NCBI GenBank assembly: GCA_033807695.1
Contig: CM066304.1
Location: 3,782,001-3,846,000, forward strand
Direction of reading: 5' to 3'
Source: Daedaleopsis sinensis
Lineage: Eukaryota > Basidiomycota > Agaricomycetes > Polyporales > Polyporaceae
Length of the DNA stretch: 64,000 nucleotides
Shown here: in pieces, positions 48,064 through 60,417 of the stretch
Position numbering within the stretch: position 1 is the stretch's first letter
Layout: each line of letters starts with the position of its first letter
The notes under the pieces: generated by a model
The model's database searches: none
What the model was told of the DNA's origin: nothing
What the model saw: the letters and a program-made list of their open reading frames with translations, nothing else
Position numbers and translations under genes: made by a program

Positions 48064-48739
48064 TTATCCAGACCGATTTATATTCTGAAGGATGCGCGTG
48101 TTCAATGGCCATGGTCGTCCCATCCAAGTACCTGACTCTGTGTGATCTCTGAATGCATTGTCTGTGTTCGGATGAATGAGGACACTGCGTCTGAACCGTG
48201 AGTATCGATGTCTGTGATTGGGAGACGAAATACGTACGAAAGGGGTCCTCGGTTCACGACAAGCCAGGAGAAAAGGGTTCCGACTTCGTGAACAGTAAAG
48301 ACGTTCACTTCGAACATAGGAACCGGGTGGGGTCCGACAGCCTTGTCCATAAGCCTGTAGATGCGAAACTAGACAACAAAGTACGCTTGAGTACTCGTTG
48401 TACACGTCCTGATACCCACTGCACAAACCTCCGGAAACTCCCGCCTAATCCGTTCGTGCAGTTCCTTGGCGTACTGTACTTCGTCAGGCACATTGGGTGT
48501 GTAGTAAACTGTGTTTGCTGTAAGAACAAGAGACTGACTACCTGTTGGAGACTGAGGGCTGAGCACGTACTGTGGAAATCGAATGCGTTGTTAGATGGGT
48601 CGATCGGGTTGGGGAATTCTTCGTACGCTGTTGAGCGTGGCCCCGGGGGGTTGTAATACGACTTTCCGTCCGCATTGAACGTCGTTGGCAAGGGTTCCGC
48701 TCCCTTGTATTGCTCCAGCAATGATGGGTAAGGGGACAT
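48064..48739 (-). CDS. DOPA 4,5-dioxygenase family protein (extradiol)
   Basis: Small extradiol dioxygenase of the DOPA 4,5-dioxygenase family, which in some fungi opens DOPA or catechols toward betalain-like or muconate products. The start at 48739 reads MSPYPSLLEQYKGAEPLPTT. Then come YYNPPGPRSTAYEEFPNPIDPSNNAFDFH, intron, IYYTPNVPDEVQYAKELHERI and RREFPE. After another intron are RLMDKAVGPHPVPMFEVNVFT, VHEVGTLFSWLVVNRGPLS, intron, VLIHPNTDNAFRDHTESGTWMG. The histidines of GPHP-MFEV and VLIHPNT are the family's conserved metal-site candidates. It ends NTRILQNINRSG with TAA at 48064-48066. Four exons, about 180 aa, the usual size. An upstream in-frame ATG at 48844 exists but adds unconserved residues. 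Confidence 0.85.
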
Positions 48740-49267
48740 GTTGGATCTTGACGGAAGTAGGGCGTGCTGGTCGCGGAGAAGAGTGTGAGACCACAATCGT
48801 GCTTCACCAGCTGGGTTCTTATAGAACCGATGGTAGATTTCCAACGCGATGGTGAGTTTCCAATTCGTTGGACCTTGGTAAGCATGTACTTATGTGCGAT
48901 GAGTTCTTCAAATTCTTGGTCAGAACGACACATCAGGTATGACTAAGCTTGTGCGCGTGTTAGAACGCGAGAGTGGCAGATACTAGCTATACTCTCGCGC
49001 AGAGTATGAACCGCTTAATGAAGGGACAAACAATGCTGATGTTATCGCGAGTCGCAACGAAATGTGCATCACTTAAGACGCGTCGACAGTCCGTAGTATG
49101 TTGAGTTTTGTCTACATTCGAGACAACCGGTGTGCTTGCAAGGAAGCTTTGAAGCGATGGAATCCGAGAGGGGTACTTAGGCATGAGAGACAAACACACC
49201 TAGTATACACGCCTCCAATTCGACAATACACGGGACTGCTGCAGAGGATATGTCCTTGTATCACAAG
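48740..49267. other. intergenic region between the dioxygenase start and MZT1 end
   Basis: 528 bp with small unconserved frames. A weak dyad of AGTATAGCTA / TAGCTATACT type is at about 48975-48995. No gene was seen. Confidence 0.4.
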
Positions 49268-49599
49268 TCACCTCCCGTTCGTGGTTGAACGCGTGGCGAC
49301 CTTCGCTGCCGCGCTTTCTCGTCGCAACTCTTGGATAACAGCCTGAATGTAATGTCATGACCATCATCATGAACAGTAGAAGAATGAGACGTACTGCGAG
49401 TGCTTCAGGGTTGACTCCGCTTTCGATGAGTCCAACACAAGTCGCAAGCGTTTCTTTGTCTAGACCAGTGTTCAGCAATTGGGAGATATCGAACAGCGCT
49501 ATGAACGTTTGGTTAGAGTGCTCTCATCGCAGCAATGGCTCACATACTGTTTAGTGTTTCTTCTGCAGCAGAGATGCGGTCCGCTTCGCGCGTAGACAT
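49268..49599 (-). CDS. MZT1: mitotic-spindle organizing protein 1 (MOZART1 homologue)
   Basis: Small adaptor that binds the N-termini of gamma-tubulin complex proteins and recruits gamma-TuRC to spindle poles. Three tiny exons give 75 aa. [17 protein letters not shown] (start at 49599) is followed by a 46-50-nt intron, then [19 protein letters not shown] and [17 protein letters not shown] second intron follows, then [19 protein letters not shown], with TGA at 49268-49270. The core [34 protein letters not shown] is the diagnostic MOZART1 motif. It is divergent from SF3B1 with 257 bp between start codons. No frame of the gene is long enough to be picked by an open-frame cutoff of 60 codons in its correct form. 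Confidence 0.93.
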
Positions 49600-49856
49600 T
49601 CTCCAGACGCAGTCTTGGACGAAATGTGAGAGGAACGGGGTCAAGCTATAGTCAGGTCAAGGCTCGCGCTCCGGAGCTCCAGCCTCGGGCGTAGACTGAA
49701 GCGCCCAAGCACAGGCGGAGCTTATCGGAGTCTCAATGGAGTCTGTGCTGTGGCGTTACTCAGCGGAGACGACTTGGACTTGGACGCTTTCTTATCCTCT
49801 GTTGCTGTTCATCCCCACCACCATCACATTCCCCCTTTTCTTTTCTTCTCGTCGCT
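49600..49856. promoter_or_regulatory. shared MZT1/SF3B1 promoter
   Basis: 257 bp between divergent starts. A long CT-rich stretch (about 49795-49850) runs up to the SF3B1 ATG, a usual fungal initiation-region feature. No TATA box was seen. Confidence 0.5.
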
Positions 49857-52800
49857 ATGACTTCTCCACGGCTTGTTGACTCTTTTACCGCGCCGAAGGA
49901 GGTGTTGCAGGAGTTTGCGGAGATGGCAGAGGAAGAAGACATCGACCCCTTCGCAGAAACGGCCTCCAAACGTCAGATCGCTTCTCGTCAGTCTGACTAC
50001 CACAACCGTCGGTTTAACCGTCAAGCGCATGACAGTGTCGACGCCTTCAAGGCCGTTACCGACGGTCAGGACGTCGAGGGGGGCTACAAAGAAGCGATGA
50101 GGGTGCAACGGTTGGAGAAAGAGGAGGAGCGTGTCAGGAGAGCGATTGAGGAGAAGGAGAAGAAGGAGCGGGAGAACGGTCAGGAGAAGATGGACCTCGA
50201 CCGGACACCCCCTCGCGCAGAGCTCGAAGAGGCTGCCCAGGAGCTTGCCGCTATGCAGGGGACGAAGCGGAAGCGGAGGTGGGACGTACCAGAGCCAGAG
50301 GAGAATAAGGAGAACAAGGAGAACAAGGGTGAGTGGTCCCAAGAGGCTCTCGAGGGCGCTGCGCCGAAGAAGCGGCGTTCTAGATGGGATGCAACCCCCG
50401 CCGACGTCGTGACGGAGACCCCGGGCGGGAAGAGGTCGCGTTGGGACCAAGCCCCAGCGGCGGCCCCGGACGTCCCCATGACCCCAATTATCATGAACGC
50501 ACCCGGTCTTATGCATGAAGATAAGCACAATCGGTACCTCACAGATGAAGAGCTCGACGCCGTTCTTCCGACCTCCGGATATGCCATCGTCACTCCCCCT
50601 CCTGGCTATGCCCCTCTCATGCGGCCACCGAAACTCGCACCACCGTCTGTCACTGAGATTGGTGGCTTCCAAATTCAGGAGAGTTCAGATGCTGCGGCAG
50701 TCGCGGGTGCTGCCGCTGCGGCTGGCCTCGCTCCAGAATTGCCAACTGAGATACCCGGAGTCGGAAATCTCGCGTTCTTCAAGCAGGAAGATGCACAGTA
50801 CTTCGCCAAAATTCTGAAGGAGGAGGACGAAACGGAGATGACGGTCGACGAGATGAAGGAGCGCAAGATTATGCGGCTACTCTTGAAGATCAAGAACGGC
50901 ACGCCCCCAGTTCGTAAAACCGCTCTGCGGCAAATCACCGACAAGGCCCGAGAGTTCGGCGCAGGCCCTCTGTTCGACAAGATTCTGCCGCTGCTCATGG
51001 AGAGAACCCTCGAGGACCAGGAGCGTCATCTCCTCGTCAAGGTTATCGACCGTGTTCTCTACAAGCTCGATGACTTGGTCCGGCCTTACGTTCATAAAAT
51101 CTTGGTCGTCATAGAGCCTCTCCTCATCGACGAAGACTACTACGCTCGTGTCGAAGGCCGAGAAATCATCTCTAACCTCTCCAAGGCTGCCGGCCTCGCA
51201 CACATGATCTCCACCATGCGTCCCGATATCGATCACGCCGACGAGTATGTTCGCAACACTACAGCTCGTGCATTCTCTGTTGTAGCCTCTGCCCTCGGTA
51301 TCCCCTCACTCCTCCCCTTCTTGAAGGCCGTCTGTCGCAGCAAGAAATCATGGCAGGCTCGTCATACCGGTATCCGTATTGTGCAGCAGATTGCTATCAT
51401 GATGGGATGTGCTGTCCTTCCGCATCTTCGCAATCTCGTCGACTGTATCGCTCACGGTCTCCAGGACGAACAGACGAAGGTGCGCACGATGACCGCCCTC
51501 GCCCTCGCCGCATTGGCGGAGGCGGCCGCGCCGTATGGTATCGAGTCATTCGACAACGTTCTCAAGCCCCTTTGGGTCGGTATTCGTCTTCACCGAGGCA
51601 AGAGTCTCGCGGCCTTCCTGAAGGCCATCGGCTTCATCCTACCGCTTATGGACCCGGAGTACGTCTCCTATTATATCAAGGAGGTCACCATCATCCTCAT
51701 CCGCGAGTTCCAAACGTCCGACGAGGAGATGAAGAAGATCGTCTTGAAGGTCGTGCAGCAGTGCGCGGCGACAGAGGGTGTCACTGCGCAGTACATCAAG
51801 CAGGATATCCTCCCCGACTTCTTCAAGGCGTTCTGGGTTCGCCGGATGGCGCTCGACCGCCGGAACTACCGCCAAGTCGTTGAGACCACCGTTGAGCTCG
51901 CGCAGAAGGCCGGCGTTGCGGAGATCGTGGGCAGGATTGTGAACGAACTCAAAGATGAGGCCGAGCCGTACCGGAAGATGGTTATGGAGACTATCACGAA
52001 GGTCGTCGCTTCCCTTGGAGCCTCCGATATCGATGAGCGCCTTGAAGTTCGTCTCGTCGACGGCATCATTTACTCCTTCCAGGAGCAAACGACGGAGGAC
52101 CAAGTCATGTTGGATGGCTTCGGTACTGTAGTAAACGCTCTCGGTACGTCCTCATGCGATTGCGTTACGCCAATCCTGTACTAACCTATTCTCGACAGGC
52201 ATCCGGGTGAAGCCGTACCTCACTCAGATCGTGTCCACGATCCTCTGGCGTCTCAACAACAAGAGTGCTAAGGTCCGTCAGCAAGCCGCTGATCTCACGA
52301 CTCGTCTTGCTGTTGTCATCAAGCAGTGTGGCGAAGACCAGCTCCTCAGTAAGCTCGGTCTCGTCCTCTTCGAGCAGCTCGGTGAAGAATACCCCGACAC
52401 GCTCGGCAGTATCATCGCTGCGGAAGGTGCGATTGCGAACGTCGTTGGTATGACACAAATGAACCCGCCGGTCAAGGACCTCCGTGAGTTTGACACGTCT
52501 CATGTTAATTATTACATTTACTGACAGAGCTACTGTGCAGTGCCCCGTATGACACCCATCCTTCGTAACAGGCACGAGAAGGTGCAAGAAGCCACCATCA
52601 ACTTGATTGGTCGTATCGCCGATCGTGGTGCGGAGTTCGTCCCTGCTCGAGAGTGGATGCGTATCTGTTTCGAGCTGCTAGACCTCCTCAAGGCACACAA
52701 GAAGGGTATTCGTCGTGCAGCCGTCAACTCCTTCGGTTATATTGCGAAGAGTTTGGGTCCGCAGGATGTCCTTCAGGTGCTGCTGACCAACCTGCGCGTG

Positions 52801-53412
52801 CAAGAGCGCCAGAGTCGTGTCTGCAGTACCGTCGCCATCGCCATCGTGGCGGAAACGTGTGGGCCATTCACCTGCATCCCTGCCATCCTCAACGAGTACC
52901 GCACGGCAGAGCTCAACGTGCGCACCGGCTGTCTCAAGGCGCTCTCCTTCGTGTTCGAGTACGTCGGCCCCCAGTCCGCGTACTACGCCGACTCGGTCGT
53001 GACCATGCTCGAGGACGCGCTCACGGACCGCGACCTCGTCCATCGCCAGACGGCGAGCACGATCGTCAAGCACCTTGCGCTCGGCGTCGCCGGTCTCGGC
53101 TGCGAGGACTCGATGCTGCACCTGATGAACCTCGTATGGCCCAACTGCTTCGAGACGTCGCCGCACGTCATCGGCGCGGTCATGGAGGCCGTCGAGGCGA
53201 TGCGCGTCACGCTCGGTCCAGGCGTGCTGCTCAGCTACGTCCTGCAGGGCCTCTTCCACCCGGCGCGGAAGGTGCGCGAGGTGTACTGGCGCATCTACAA
53301 CTCGCTCTATCTTGGGGCGTCCGACGCGCTCGTGCCGTTCTACCCAGACCTGGGCGAGCTGAGCGAGGGCCAAAACGTGTATGACCGCCATCCGCTGCAG
53401 ATGTTCGTTTGA
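49857..53412 (+). CDS. SF3B1: splicing factor 3B subunit 1 (SF3b155 / Prp10)
   Basis: HEAT-repeat scaffold of the U2 snRNP SF3b complex that clamps the branch-site helix. The start at 49857 gives [20 protein letters not shown]. The N-terminal disordered part has three UHM-ligand motifs: [21 protein letters not shown] and [10 protein letters not shown]. After [13 protein letters not shown] [15 protein letters not shown] the HEAT domain begins and is extremely conserved, for example [42 protein letters not shown] (the lysine frequently mutated in human cancers is retained), [34 protein letters not shown] and [21 protein letters not shown]. Only two introns (near 52145-52199 and 52486-52540), very few for a gene of about 1,150 residues here. 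It ends DRHPLQMFV. Confidence 0.95.
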
Positions 53413-54168
53413 GCGTAGACATACATGACTTGATTGCGTTGTTGCGTTGTTGTACAGTATGAGGACGTGTCGGTGTATCGTACTTTAGGCTATGAGGCTA
53501 TGCTACTAAACGATTTCAGATACATAACAGCCAGGTGTGATACAGTTGCAACTGCCCCACCGTGATGTAGGTTGGTCTCGGGAATCCGTACTGAGGCTTC
53601 AAGTCTGATTTAGTCTACATGTAAGTCCAATAGATTTCGTATGAGCACTTGCCTGATGACCCACAGACACCTTGAGACCGCTTCGGAGTAGTACAGTGCG
53701 CTGAACAGCCGTTTCTTGTTAGGGAACGTAAACTTCTCTCAGCACCACAAGACCGAGGCTACGATAACGATTTTTGGAGCTTGTTGAGCCATATGTATTC
53801 CCATTCACTTGCACGACAGTACATGGTCCTGCAAACGAAGTCAGAGAAGTGCGTACAAGCATGAGATGGCAAATGATTTCCACCAGGCGCGGCGGCGTGA
53901 CTCGTGAGCAGGCCCGCCACTCTAGCGACTATACCCTTCACAGCCGCTTTCAGCGACGACAGCGCCGACTCCTTCGCTTCTCGTGAACGTCGTGCGCGAG
54001 GATGCTGGAGGTAGTGCGAATGCCAATAGTAGTCGGCGGCGCACATGCATGATTAGTATACAGTGGTATAGTAGCTACAGGTCGAGAACTAGGCGAATGC
54101 CCTCTTCGTGGCAATACAGTGAACGGAAACACAGGCCACCACTCCCCGCGAACTGAGGTCTGAGTACA
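53413..54168. other. convergent 3' flanks of SF3B1 and the HNH gene
   Basis: 756 bp. A 95-codon minus-strand frame at 53759-54046 has no known domain. No gene was supported. Confidence 0.35.
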
Positions 54169-55466
54169 CTAGGCGGTAGCGTAGACCATCTGCAGGGTTT
54201 TGAGTGCACGACTCAACTCGTACGCCGCGTTCGGTTGAGTCATGACGGCGATACTGTCCGTGTCTCTGTAAAGCTCGCGGAGATGTTCCGCCGCGCCCGA
54301 CATGTAAGCAATCTTCGCACAGGCCGCGTGCAGCTCGATGATGCGGGGGTCCGGGGCAGGGATGATCTGGCCGCTGACGGTGAAGTCTCTGAAGACGACT
54401 GGACGATTGACGTCGATGCGGTAGCCACGAAGAAGGGACTGGACGATTGACGTCGATGCGGTAGCCACGAAGAAGGGGCAGCACGCCTTCAGCTTAGCGA
54501 ACATCGTAAGTGTTCAGTATAACCTGCTGTGATGCTATGAACGCATTTTTGGGACTGTGGAGGTTGTCTTGACCGAGCACATCGTGAGCTCTGAACCCTC
54601 CGAAGCGCTCAATCATTGCTCCTGCCGTGCTGGCCCACTGAAACTACAGATAACAAAATGAGCAAAAGGACGTCTAAACATGTCACATGCATACACACCC
54701 TTTCCTGATGGTGAATTCCGTGAATTTTGTCCGTGAGCGACTCACTGATGATATGCGCGACGTTGGTGACATCTCCCGTTGTCGATGGGTCAATGTCGGC
54801 AGCTATGTTCCGGATCCAACAATCCCCGTCGACGCGTCCGGTGAAGACACAACGATGTTTGTCGCGAAGCAATGCCTGAAATAGCATGGGAAGTACAGAT
54901 GAAGGATAAGAGAGTTGCGCGCACCAGTGAGCGCAGGGTAGCTGCATTGCTTGACGATCTCGTGAGAAGATACGGGTTTTGTGCAGCGACCTCCGGGGAC
55001 AATCGAGGAGTGAATGCGGGAGTAACAGCAGGCGTTGGGCCCTTGGGGTTATAGACTATGAATGTTGGATGTTTGAGAGTGTAGCACGCCGGGAGAACAC
55101 GTAGGCTCACGTACAGACGCGAATGAGGCCGAAAACATAGAGGTAGGCAAGCACGGCCATCCAGGGCTGATCTCCGCCACAAGCAAGGATGTCGCGCACA
55201 AGGGCGTCGCGTCCGGTATCGTTTGGAGCATGACACAGGCTATGTCCAAGGACTCTGGCGGCGGCGACAGGAGGCATTGAGCTCAGCACCTGCTCAAAGG
55301 GGGGAGTGTGTCGAAGGTTGTTGACGAAGATGTTGGGCCAGGTTGTACCAATGAGCTCGAATTGCAGACAAAGATCATAAGCCGTGTGGTTATCGCCCCC
55401 CTGTTGAAACGGGTTGACCGGCAATGGTTGGCCCGTACGCAGTTTGCTCGATAGCGATTGCGACAT
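54169..55466 (-). CDS. HNH endonuclease domain protein (HNH_2 type), carrying a 40-nt tandem duplication
   Basis: Basidiomycete multi-copy HNH_2 family protein, nuclease activity inferred only. The start at 55466 gives MSQSLSSKLRTGQPLPVNPFQ, an N-terminal region ending QPWMAVLAYLYVFGLIRVC. After an intron: YNPKGPTPAVTPAFTPRLSP, LRSLV, and ALLRDKHRCVFTGRVDG. The HNH core follows: DVTNVAHIISESLTDKIHG, QWASTAGAMIERFGGF, RAHDVLGQDNLHSPKNAFI. The C-terminal part is FAKLKACCPFF...YRIDVNRPVVFRDFTVSGQIIPAPDPRIIELHAACAKIAYMSGAAEH. Between KACCPFF and YRIDVNRP there is a perfect 40-nt duplication (54398-54477). The two copies are read in different frames and the conserved frame is regained after it. 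The exon junction before FAKLK is uncertain (a stop lies just upstream in that frame), so the gene may be partly decayed. Confidence 0.68.
54398..54477. repeat. perfect tandem duplication, 2 x 40 nt
   Basis: Units 54398-54437 and 54438-54477 are identical, each beginning ACTGGACGATTG and ending GAAGAAGGG. The unit length is not a multiple of three and lies inside coding sequence. Confidence 0.95.
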
Positions 55467-55876
55467 GACGATGAGCAGATCTGGAGGTCACGTGGCTTAT
55501 GTGTCACCCGGTCTCTCCCGCTAGACCACCCGAAGTCTCCCGTTCTCTTACCTGCGCTCGTTCGGCGTCTGCCGTGCATTCGCGTAGTCTTGAAGAACAC
55601 TTCAACGCAATTGCAACTAATTGCAACGACTTAAACAACCTGATCAACGTACCGAGACATAACTATCGTGACCATTGGTGGAATCGGGCTGATCACCAAG
55701 TGCAATTCCACTTGTGAATCGGTAGGTCTTCAAAGTAGATTTACCCGCTCGTTTACTGGCTAGAGAGTCCGTATTAATATTCGTTTACTGCGGATAGAAA
55801 CGAAATCAATACTATACAAAACGAATCAAAGCGATCCAGTTCTACTGTTCCTCGTCTTCTACCACTCGATCCTTGT
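55467..55876. promoter_or_regulatory. divergent HNH / WDR5 promoter region
   Basis: 410 bp. It contains two TTGCAAC/AATTGCAA words near 55607-55626 and an AT-rich 55760-55830 segment. No TATA box is certain. Confidence 0.35.
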
Positions 55877-57521
<1,645 letters not shown>

Positions 57522-58368
57522 TAGTCGTACGTTGGTGTCGTGGCCGTTTGTCGACCTTCCTTAGCTTCCGCATCTGGATGTAATCTGTAGTGTATGTATA
57601 CTGTACTCGCAGCCGACGCGGGATTTGTAAGAAGATTGAATCCTCCCGAGTATGTCAACGGAGGCAAGCCGGGCATCTTGCACCTCTCCAGAGGCTCGTC
57701 ACGTAGACTCCGCCCACAAGCTACGATCCTACGACGCTGGGAAGCCGGACAATTCCGGGCGAACTGTACGTCGATATCGTCTCTGTCAATTCCAGAAACT
57801 TGCTAATTCGAAACACGTTTGTGACCAGTCGTCTGTTGCTACATATATACCACGACGAATAAACCTAATCCTACTGACTACTAGCGAAAGCGCACGATAA
57901 AAGAAAAGAATGCAATGCGAGGGTCATGGCATGGCCAGCCACGTGAGGGGGCATGGAGAGAATGTGTGCGTGCGACGGGACGGCAGGGAGGTGCAAATAG
58001 TATAAACAATATGCGGAGAGCGATGCTAATGTGGTGGCGTGGCGTGGGTGGGGTCGTATCTATTCGTGAAGGGGCGGAGCGGAGATGCGCAGAATGAAAA
58101 TGGAAATGGAAATAAAAAGTGAAGAAAAGGCGGCCAACGAGAGCGGAGAAGCACAGGCGCGAGCAGGCCGCAGAACTGCACAGCGAGCGGGCGGCGGGCA
58201 TCCCCGAGCCGAACAAAGGGAAGCGTAGAAGGCGGGGGCAGTCGACCTGGATGCGCGCATGCAGCGTAAATTGCGTCCCAGACCACCGCGGATGGAAGAG
58301 GGGGGCAGAAATGTGGGGGCGGAGAGGAAGGGCGCAGGGGGAGATGAAGGACGGGAAGCGGGCGCACA
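57522..58368. other. convergent 3' flanks of WDR5 and the hypothetical membrane protein
   Basis: 847 bp. A purine-rich stretch on the plus strand at 58090-58370 gives a spurious 444-codon minus frame extending from 57881 into the next gene. It contains GGAAAT repeats near 58100. No gene was seen. Confidence 0.4.
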
Positions 58369-60417
58369 TTAGAGCCCGCGCTTCTGCCTGTGCAGCATCC
58401 GCGCGCGCTCCATGCTCGCGCGTATCTCCGGGCTGTCCCACACGCCGTCCTCCTCCCGCTCCCGCTCCCGGAAGCTGCCCGCGATCGAGCGCGAGTCCGA
58501 GTCGACGGAGGCTCCGCGGGCGAACCGGCTCTTCGTCGGCGACTGCGGCGTGTGCGGGGAGTACGGCGGCAGCCCGAGGCCGGCGCGGCTCGAGCCTGCG
58601 GTGCGCTCGTCCGGCACCGAGTCGTCCTCGACCCAGGCCCCGGAGCCGTCGTCCACTTCGTCCGCCTGGTCTTCGCTCATGACGACGATCTCCTTGCCGA
58701 GCGCCTTCTGTCCCTCGGCGATGAGCTGCGCGAGGCGGTCGCCGATCCAGGACATCTGCTCGTCCACGTCCGCATCCTCGTCGGGCTTGGGACTGGACCG
58801 AGAGAAGTTGAACTCGGGCGGGATCGGGGAACGGGAAGCGCGTTGGCTGTGGCCGTAATATTGCGACGTCGACGCTGTATGGCGAGACGGTGTCTTGCGG
58901 TGACGAGGAACGGTACGTCGACTGGCAACAGGACGGGACTTCCGCGAGCGGGGGGTAGTTGGAGGCTTGAGGGCAGGGGTAGACGGGACAGACGGACCGG
59001 CCTGATGCATAAGATAAGGGGCAGTGTGTTGCAGAGATGTGAGTTGACTGACCTCGGGCGGGACCCATTCTCCTTGCTCGTAAGGAGGGGGCGGTAGAGG
59101 TTCCGGGTTCTTGCCCCGATCTCTCCATCTGCGCATCTATCATCAGCATGAAAGCTCGGCGGGAGTCTGGTAAAGGATTGTACTCACAGGCGATACACAG
59201 TAAGGCCAACTGCACTTCCGATAAGAGCCGCGCTCAACGCAGTCGAGATAATAGAGCCAGCAAGCGTTCTCCGACGCTTGGGGGGAGGAAGGTCTATGGA
59301 AACATAAAAGTTGAGTTGAGTGGGCATGTTGAGGATCGAGGAGAGTGCAGAGTCCATTTAACTGTGCATGCATGGCGGCTTGCACGTGTTGGAAGCATGA
59401 CGGGGTACGGTGCGCAGACACGCGTAGTGTGCACGGAAAAGCAGTGCGCACATTCAGGATATCGGACCTGCAGCTGTGCAGCCTCATTGCTTGCCTCACG
59501 GCAGGCAAGGATAGAAATCTGGCAAGTAGAACAGATGGAGGACATTTATGGAGCATTTGTCCTTTCCCATGATTTCTGAACGCGTGTCCAAGGGGCGACT
59601 ATATAAAAATTCTTTCGTATTTCCTGACACAATGTCCCCATCAAGGTCATCAAACATCGACTCAAATCCATGCGGGTGATTGTTTGAGTACGATGCAGAT
59701 ATATCCTATCTCAATAGAATGTCCAATAGACCGTTCAGGCCCAGAGGTTTCCGAGCAGGACATTGTTATAAACACAATATGGATATGTATCATGTCCAAT
59801 GGACTGTCCACGCGATGAACATCTAATGCGTATTCATCGCGTGGACAGTCCATGGAACGTGATACTCATCCTCATTGTATTCGAATAATGTTGATGACCG
59901 GCATAAGGGATGTAATGCTGCATCCGCCGCTACCTCTTTCCTCGCTCAAGAGATAGTGGCGTTGGGGGCTTCAATTCTCGGACCGAGACACTCGTTATGA
60001 TTCGCAGAACCCGAAAGAATCGCGTTTGAAGCGCATATACGGACATGAAAGGAGACAGGTGAAACACCAGAAGAAACTGGGCTCACCTGCGACTAGCTCC
60101 TCTATCTCGTCTTGATCTGCGTTCTCTGGGACCATGTCTCTGTACTTGGCGGGTGTATCGAGGTAACCACTGGTTGACGTGTATATGGAAGCTGCACTTG
60201 GTTCAGAGCTGGACGGCACCCATCCCCTTTTCCTCGAGCGGGGCGGGAGGAGAGACGGGGAGGGGGGTCTGCGGCGTGGAACGGCGGAAGGCTGCACGTT
60301 GGTGTCAAAATGAAGCTTGGGGACAGGCGCCGGGTCGGCGACGGCAGCAGACGCTACCCCAGCTGCAGTGAACGGATTGCTGATGCCGGGGACGGTGAAG
60401 CTGAAGGCAAAGACCAT
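58369..60417 (-). CDS. agaricomycete hypothetical single-TM protein, split by a 793-nt intron
   Basis: No known function. Exon 1 starts at 60417 with MVFAFSFTVPGISNPFTAAG and continues LHFDTNVQPSAVPRRRPPSP, SRKRGWVPSSSEPS, TSGYLDTPAKYRDMVPENAD and DEIEELVA. The donor GTGAGC at 60086 and acceptor CCATAG at 59294 form a phase-1 junction producing DLPPPKRRRTLAGSIIST, then the membrane helix ALSAALIGSAVGLTVYRL. The next intron leads to WRDRGKNPEPLPPPPYEQGEW. The rest is Ser/Pro/Arg-rich and disordered with one helical part, DEQMSWIGDRLAQLIAEGQKALGKEI. It ends SMERARMLHRQKRGL. The join rests on the reading frame and on my recollection that the KRGWVPS and PPPKRRRTLAGSI blocks occur in one protein in relatives. 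A two-gene reading is the alternative. Confidence 0.68.
59294..60086 (-). other. oversized intron (793 nt) carrying a long hairpin
   Basis: More than ten times the usual length here. It holds the inverted repeat at 59759-59895 near its middle. The remaining sequence shows no ORF longer than about 60 codons and no recognisable transposon protein. Confidence 0.62.
59759..59895. repeat. long imperfect inverted repeat (arms ~60 nt, loop 13 nt)
   Basis: The inner 21 bp pair perfectly (59799-59819 with 59833-59853). The next 12 positions have three mismatches, two of them wobble-compatible in RNA (to 59787 and 59865). Outer similarity continues to about 59759 and 59895 with scattered mismatches, for example ACAATatGGATatGTATC against ACAATgaGGATgaGTATC. 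Confidence 0.85.

Noticed and set aside
49824..50672. 282-codon minus-strand frame over SF3B1
   Set aside because: Antisense shadow of the highly conserved SF3B1 reading frame.
57881..59215. 444-codon minus-strand open frame
   Set aside because: It overlaps the hypothetical membrane protein in another frame and is a by-product of GC-rich, purine-biased sequence; no conserved motifs, and the neighbouring frame has the real coding signal.
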